Below, in pieces: positions 59,753-64,000 of a stretch of 64,000 bases of DNA. The notes beneath the pieces were generated by a model that was not told the origin of the DNA, did no database searches, and worked only from the letters and a program-made list of their open reading frames with translations. A program made the position numbers and the translations under genes. Source of the DNA: Citrus sinensis (lineage: Eukaryota > Streptophyta > Magnoliopsida > Sapindales > Rutaceae); assembly GCF_022201045.2 (NCBI RefSeq), contig NC_068558.1:41559501-41623500 (forward strand). Reading direction: 5' to 3'. Position 1 is the stretch's first letter, and each line of letters begins with the position of its first letter.

Positions 59753-61049
59753 CTCATCCCTGTTCATAATAGGCAAAACCTTTTGATGTTCATAATAGCT
59801 TGCAATTGAAGTGAGAAGTTGAGCCACATGGGCCTATGAGCAGCTGAGATCAAACTAACATTGCTTATTAAGTAGAAGTCGTACTTGTTGACATGGCTGA
59901 TAAAATGCTTCTATGGGCATCAGCAGGGATCTGAGGTAATGAAATCTTGGACATCTTCACGAGTAGAACCTGCAAAATAATAATAATAATAATAATAATA
60001 AAACTCCGATGCCCAATTTAGTAAATAATTATTGTTGCATAAAATTAATAATATGAAAATCGTGCGTACTGCGTACCTGACAGCGGAGCTTAAGCATGAA
60101 AATTCGGGGAAGCAACCAGCAACAGCATCAAATGATCATTTGATACATGGCTAAAGTTTGACTTGATCATTTGATGCTGTCATTTGATATATAGCTTAAG
60201 CTCAGTAAAACAGCGCCGTATACGCTAGGTGGTTAAGCATTCATGCAACGCCAGACCGATCGATGAGTACTTGAATTAAATGCATGGAATGACCAAACCA
60301 GGAAGAAAAATAAAGAGAGAGCAAAACGCGTTTTCTTGGATGAATATGAACATTATTATTATATAGTCTTCTTGTCGTGGCGGAGAGATACCGGTGCAGA
60401 GAAAGATTATGATTTATAGAGTTAATGCATTTAATTAAGAGAACAATTAAGTACATACCTGGGTAACTGGGTTGGTCTCAATTCTCATGCTGAGTGCATA
60501 GCATGATGCTTCAAATGAAGCTTCTGTGTTTGCGAGGCTGAGGCATCAATTGTTCTTGTTCAAGTACAACTTGGCAAATTTTTCTCTGATCATGTGTCGG
60601 AGAATGGAGCCCATCCACCGTCCCTTCTAATAAAGACGGCTTCTCAAAACCCCCTGTCAGATTCATGACCTTGAGATAATAATAATATTACAACGCTGTT
60701 GTTGGCCCCGGGCAATCACAATACTGGGATTATGATAAAATTAGAGCATCTATGGCTTTGCCAAATACTTTTAACATATGCTATCGAAACTCGTCGAAGT
60801 TCAAGCTTTTGCGTGATTAAGGGTTCTGCAGCTGGGTTTTGATTGTGTGATGAAACGAAGAGAACGAAGAGGAAGAAGCAGTTGGGTTCTGTTTTTAGCA
60901 CTTTATCTAAGCCAAACGACATCATTTCACAAAAAATAAAAATACAAAAAATAATAGTAATGGACGAGGCAAATATCATTTTTCATAATATTATATACTA
61001 CTTAATTAGCAGTTTAGCACTATTTTGTCTTCTCCTTCTCTTCTTCTTT
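59753..61049. other. Intergenic, no supported gene
   Basis: Contains an (ATA)n tract near 59979-60002 and the short inverted repeat listed separately. ORFs here are short and have no family signature. Confidence 0.4.
60123..60179. repeat. Perfect 16-bp inverted repeat
   Basis: CAGCATCAAATGATCA (60123-60138) is inverted at 60164-60179, with a 25-base loop. A partial further copy (GTCATTTGATATATAGC) follows. Confidence 0.7.
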
Positions 61050-61690
61050 GTCACCACTGACGATGCCTAAATCTGGCCTGTCAACATTAAATTTGTATGA
61101 TAAGAAAGCGACTTGCCTATCTCTGAGGATGCCTTCCAAGTTCCAACCATCAGCAGATAACCGTGAAAAAAAAATTCTCGAGTTGATGATCCGCGAGCAT
61201 TTGAAATTATAAAGGATAGTGAGAGACGGCGAATTTTTTTTCAATATTAACCCTCCAATTCTGAAGTCAATTTCACAGGTTTATTAAAAAATATAGCATC
61301 CCTTTTTTTTTTTTAAGATGGATTAAGGAAAATGAGAATCTCTCTTTACTTAAATTGAAAAGTAAATAAAGGAAAAGAAAATGAAAGAAAAGATAGTGTA
61401 GATCGTTATAATGGATAAAAATTTCCTTACTTATTGAATTCTTTGGGGAGTTTTATATAAGTTAGAATCCTCTTTCCTTTAAACTACTGCCAAATAACTA
61501 TTTAATGATTAGGCTTGATCTCTCTTTTTTTTTTTAAGAATTCGGGAGGTAGTTTTGACTGAGACTACTCTTAAGTTATCTCAATTTGGCATTTTGTCTT
61601 GAAAATTCTGCTCATAAATTATCTTCTTGTCAAAGTGATCTACTCAAAGTCACCATATAACTTTTCAAACACCTCCATTTTATTGCAAGG
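61050..61690. repeat. Degenerate LTR fragment related to 51936-52555
   Basis: Shares, in the same order, ACATTAAATTTGTATGATAAG, AACCCTCCAATTCTGAAGTC (parts read) and a tail with AAAGTGATCTACTCAAAGTC. Strongly diverged; borders approximate. Confidence 0.35.
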
Positions 61691-61986
61691 TGAGCATTGT
61701 TGGGTTTAAAAAAAAACTTGATTTTGGTCGCTTTATTTTATCACCCAAACAACCATTATCATCTTTATCATTAATTTAACGTATATATTTTGGTTTGACG
61801 ATGGCCAGTGGTTTCCTTATCATATAGAAAAAGTATGTGTTCATTTATGAGAAGGATAAAGGTTTTTAAATTTTAAGTGCTTCCAAATTTGGCTTCATCC
61901 CTGTATCACCAATATTCTCAACCCATTCAATTTCCACACAATTACCAAATCTCTCATAATTTTGATTAGATTACCAGGTTTAATAT
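61691..61986. other. AT-rich spacer
   Basis: No feature recognised. Confidence 0.35.
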
Positions 61987-62434
61987 AATAGTGTGTTTAT
62001 TTGTGACATTAAAGAATCAGAATCCATAATGTAAATGATCGATATATTTGTTAAAATAGGAACATGAGTAAGAATGAAATGTGTGAGACCCACATATTAT
62101 TGTTGTTGTTGTTGTTGTTGACTTATTGTTATTATTTATTAGTATAACTATTATTATTAATATCAATAATTATTTTGAATAATAATAATAATAACAACAA
62201 ATGTTATGACAAAGAATAACAATAATCAACTAAGGACTAATGCTATTTTAATAACTTGCAACAATCCATTCTGATTCTAAGATAAAGTAAACAAATAATA
62301 TATTCATAACAATACAGTTCATCTCAATTTTGATTTCTATAGGTAAAGTAATTAATTTATTCTTATTTTTATTCTCCATTCTAATTCCAGCCAATTCCAG
62401 TTCATTCTTATTACTAATTAGTAAATGCACCATA
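61987..62434. repeat. Tourist-like MITE
   Basis: Left end AATAGTGTGTTTATTTG and right end TTAGTAAATGCACCAT are imperfect inverted repeats (GTGYRTTTAYT core). Related in wording to 42740-43372. It contains (TTG)n at 62099-62119. Confidence 0.4.
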
Positions 62435-62650
62435 AAAATAAAATGCATTAGCTTGCCTTTACAGACCTGTTGGCCATTGCTTTACAAGATTTTTCTCTAT
62501 TCAAGAGTTTGTGATGTCAATTTTCAAACTATGCCCATTATTATTGTACTTATTAAAGCTTCAACAAACTATTGTCTTGATACTACTTTACTGCTAAGTT
62601 CCAATAATAATTTTTGTGTGTGTAAGTAGGAGGGGGGGATGTTCATAATC

Positions 62651-63078
62651 TAGGGATGAAAAATTCAGGCTTGGATCGGAGTTTTTCAAGCCTAGGCCTA
62701 AGCCCATATTATTGGTAACAGACTCAAGCTCCTCAAGCTCCTCTAAAAGGTTAGGGCTTGGTCTTCCATTAATTTATTAAAATAAAATTTTAATAAAGAT
62801 AGAAGTTTAAAAAAACTTAAATTAAAGATAATTATCTATTACATAATAGATTAATAGTCTAATTCACAAAATACTAGCAGCACTACATAATAAACTACAA
62901 ATAATGCTTATGTATTAAAAATTATACTTTTTTAATTTATAAATTATAAGGTCTGGGCTTAGTCGGACTTTTTCCATAATGTCTTAACTAGGCCTATTCA
63001 CAACGGGTTTTAAAAATTTTTACCCATGTCCATGGCCTCACGATACGGACAGTGACTTGAGCTTTTATGCCCACCCTA
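62651..63078. mobile_element. Non-autonomous hAT-like element (copy D)
   Basis: About 428 bp. Left TAGGGATGAAAAATTCAGGC, right TTTTATGCCCACCCTA (reverse complement TAGGGTGGGCATAAAA). Flanks TCATAATC (62643-62650) and TTATAATC (63079-63086) are an 8-bp duplication with one change. GC-richer subterminal parts (CAAGCCTAGGCCTAAGCCC) around an AT-rich centre, as in copies B and C. Confidence 0.75.
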
Positions 63079-63086
63079 TTATAATC

Positions 63087-64000
63087 ATTGTTCCAATAAT
63101 TTTTTATTTTATTTTATTTTTATAATATCAATTAGGTGTAAGAACTATTTATAATGACACACTACTGGTTTAAAATACAGGTAGCTATAAGTTACATCTT
63201 GTTGCTGATCCAAAATTAGACTTCCACAACCCATTAATTGGTTGACAACTAGTAATTGAGTTATTTTAGATTGATGTAAGTTATAGATAATGTAACTTAG
63301 AAAAGCATACCAATCTATTAGGTTATCCATAAGCATGGTTATATGATGCTTAGATTTTTAACAAGTGTGAAAATTTTAACACTCTTTTAAAACCTTTATA
63401 TTGCCCATTTTAAATTTTACTCCCTAAAATATCCTCAATTTGATTTATAAAATATGAACAAATTAACCATCTTCCTATAAAATTTCACCAAAAAAAATTT
63501 ATTTCAAGTTCTTATTTGTAAAATATATAAAAATTATAAAATCTTAATTTTTTCTCTTCTTGTTATTTTATGATTCTTATCTTCAAGACTCTAAAATCTT
63601 ATAATTTTTAAAAAAAATTAATTAAAATTTTTAAAAACAAATATAAATTATGAAATGAGATGAATGTAAAGAATTTGATAATAGAATAATTTACTTAAGT
63701 TTTTAATTTAACGTTCATTCAAAAAATAAAGAAATGAATCAAACCGTGTGATTATTTCGGTAATCTTAATTAAAAGCGGGGGTTAAGGAAGTTTTGTGTG
63801 GTGTCAAAAAGCAATCATTATACAGAGCGAGGAGGCCCAGCTTCTCTCATGAAGCCTAGAAAGCAAAATCAGGCCTCCCAAATTTAACACTGTAAAAAGC
63901 TCATCAAGAACTTGAAGGAGTGAGATTTTTTATTTTATGGCTCAGGAGTTCATCCCATATTCAGCAAACTGAAAAATTTCCAGATGTCGTCCTCCCTCTC
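63087..64000. other. AT-rich DNA to the window edge, possible gene start at the end
   Basis: No gene seen until an ATG at 63984 (ATGTCGTCCTCCCTCTC), preceded by a less AT-rich, leader-like stretch (63820-63980). It may open a plus-strand gene that continues beyond the window; only five codons are visible. Confidence 0.3.

Overview
The window is nuclear DNA of a eudicot plant. The genes are intron-rich and AT-flanked, and the families are plant ones: XTH, plant PAP15-type phosphatase, ERD2, SUMO. Roughly a third of the sequence is nested LTR retrotransposons, and there are many small DNA transposons. The genus cannot be fixed from sequence alone; a woody plant such as Citrus is only a guess.

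Layout. 1-584: last three exons of an unrecognised plus-strand gene. 1295-5245 (minus): complete five-exon PIG-T gene for the GPI transamidase. 5759-10135 (minus): a tandem XTH pair, the downstream copy a pseudogene and the upstream copy intact (288 aa). 10.1-16 kb: mostly gene-poor, with one hAT-type MITE and a doubtful two-exon ORF. 16077-34335: a degraded Tat-lineage Ty3/gypsy element whose reverse transcriptase region was split by a very young, whole-looking Athila-lineage element (17401-29932) with LTRs that look identical. 35251-35941: a Mutator-type foldback element just upstream of a SUMO gene (36343-37762). 38321-40764 (minus): an ERD2 KDEL receptor. 41-43.4 kb: Helitron and MITE cluster. 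44350-47484: PAP15-like purple acid phosphatase. 48670-49878 (minus): intronless RING-HC protein. 50-58 kb: AT-rich, transposon-littered DNA. 58669-59231: a SERF-like gene with an AT-AC (U12-type) intron. 59-64 kb: small repeats and MITEs.

Most notable: the young Athila element carries two extra ORFs downstream of gag-pol, where Athila relatives often have an env-like ORF. One is a basic cysteine-rich protein resembling the nucleic-acid-binding proteins of carla-, allexi- and mandariviruses. The other is a LONELY GUY (LOG) cytokinin-activating enzyme homologue. A retroelement with a virus-type zinc-finger protein and a hormone-enzyme homologue is the best candidate here for an undescribed system. 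Other points of interest are the AT-AC intron seven nucleotides into the SERF ORF, four related hAT-like MITEs, the MULE with a perfect 9-bp target duplication, and the XTH pseudogene beside its intact copy.

All gene models were built by hand from splice sites and frame continuity. No searches were run.
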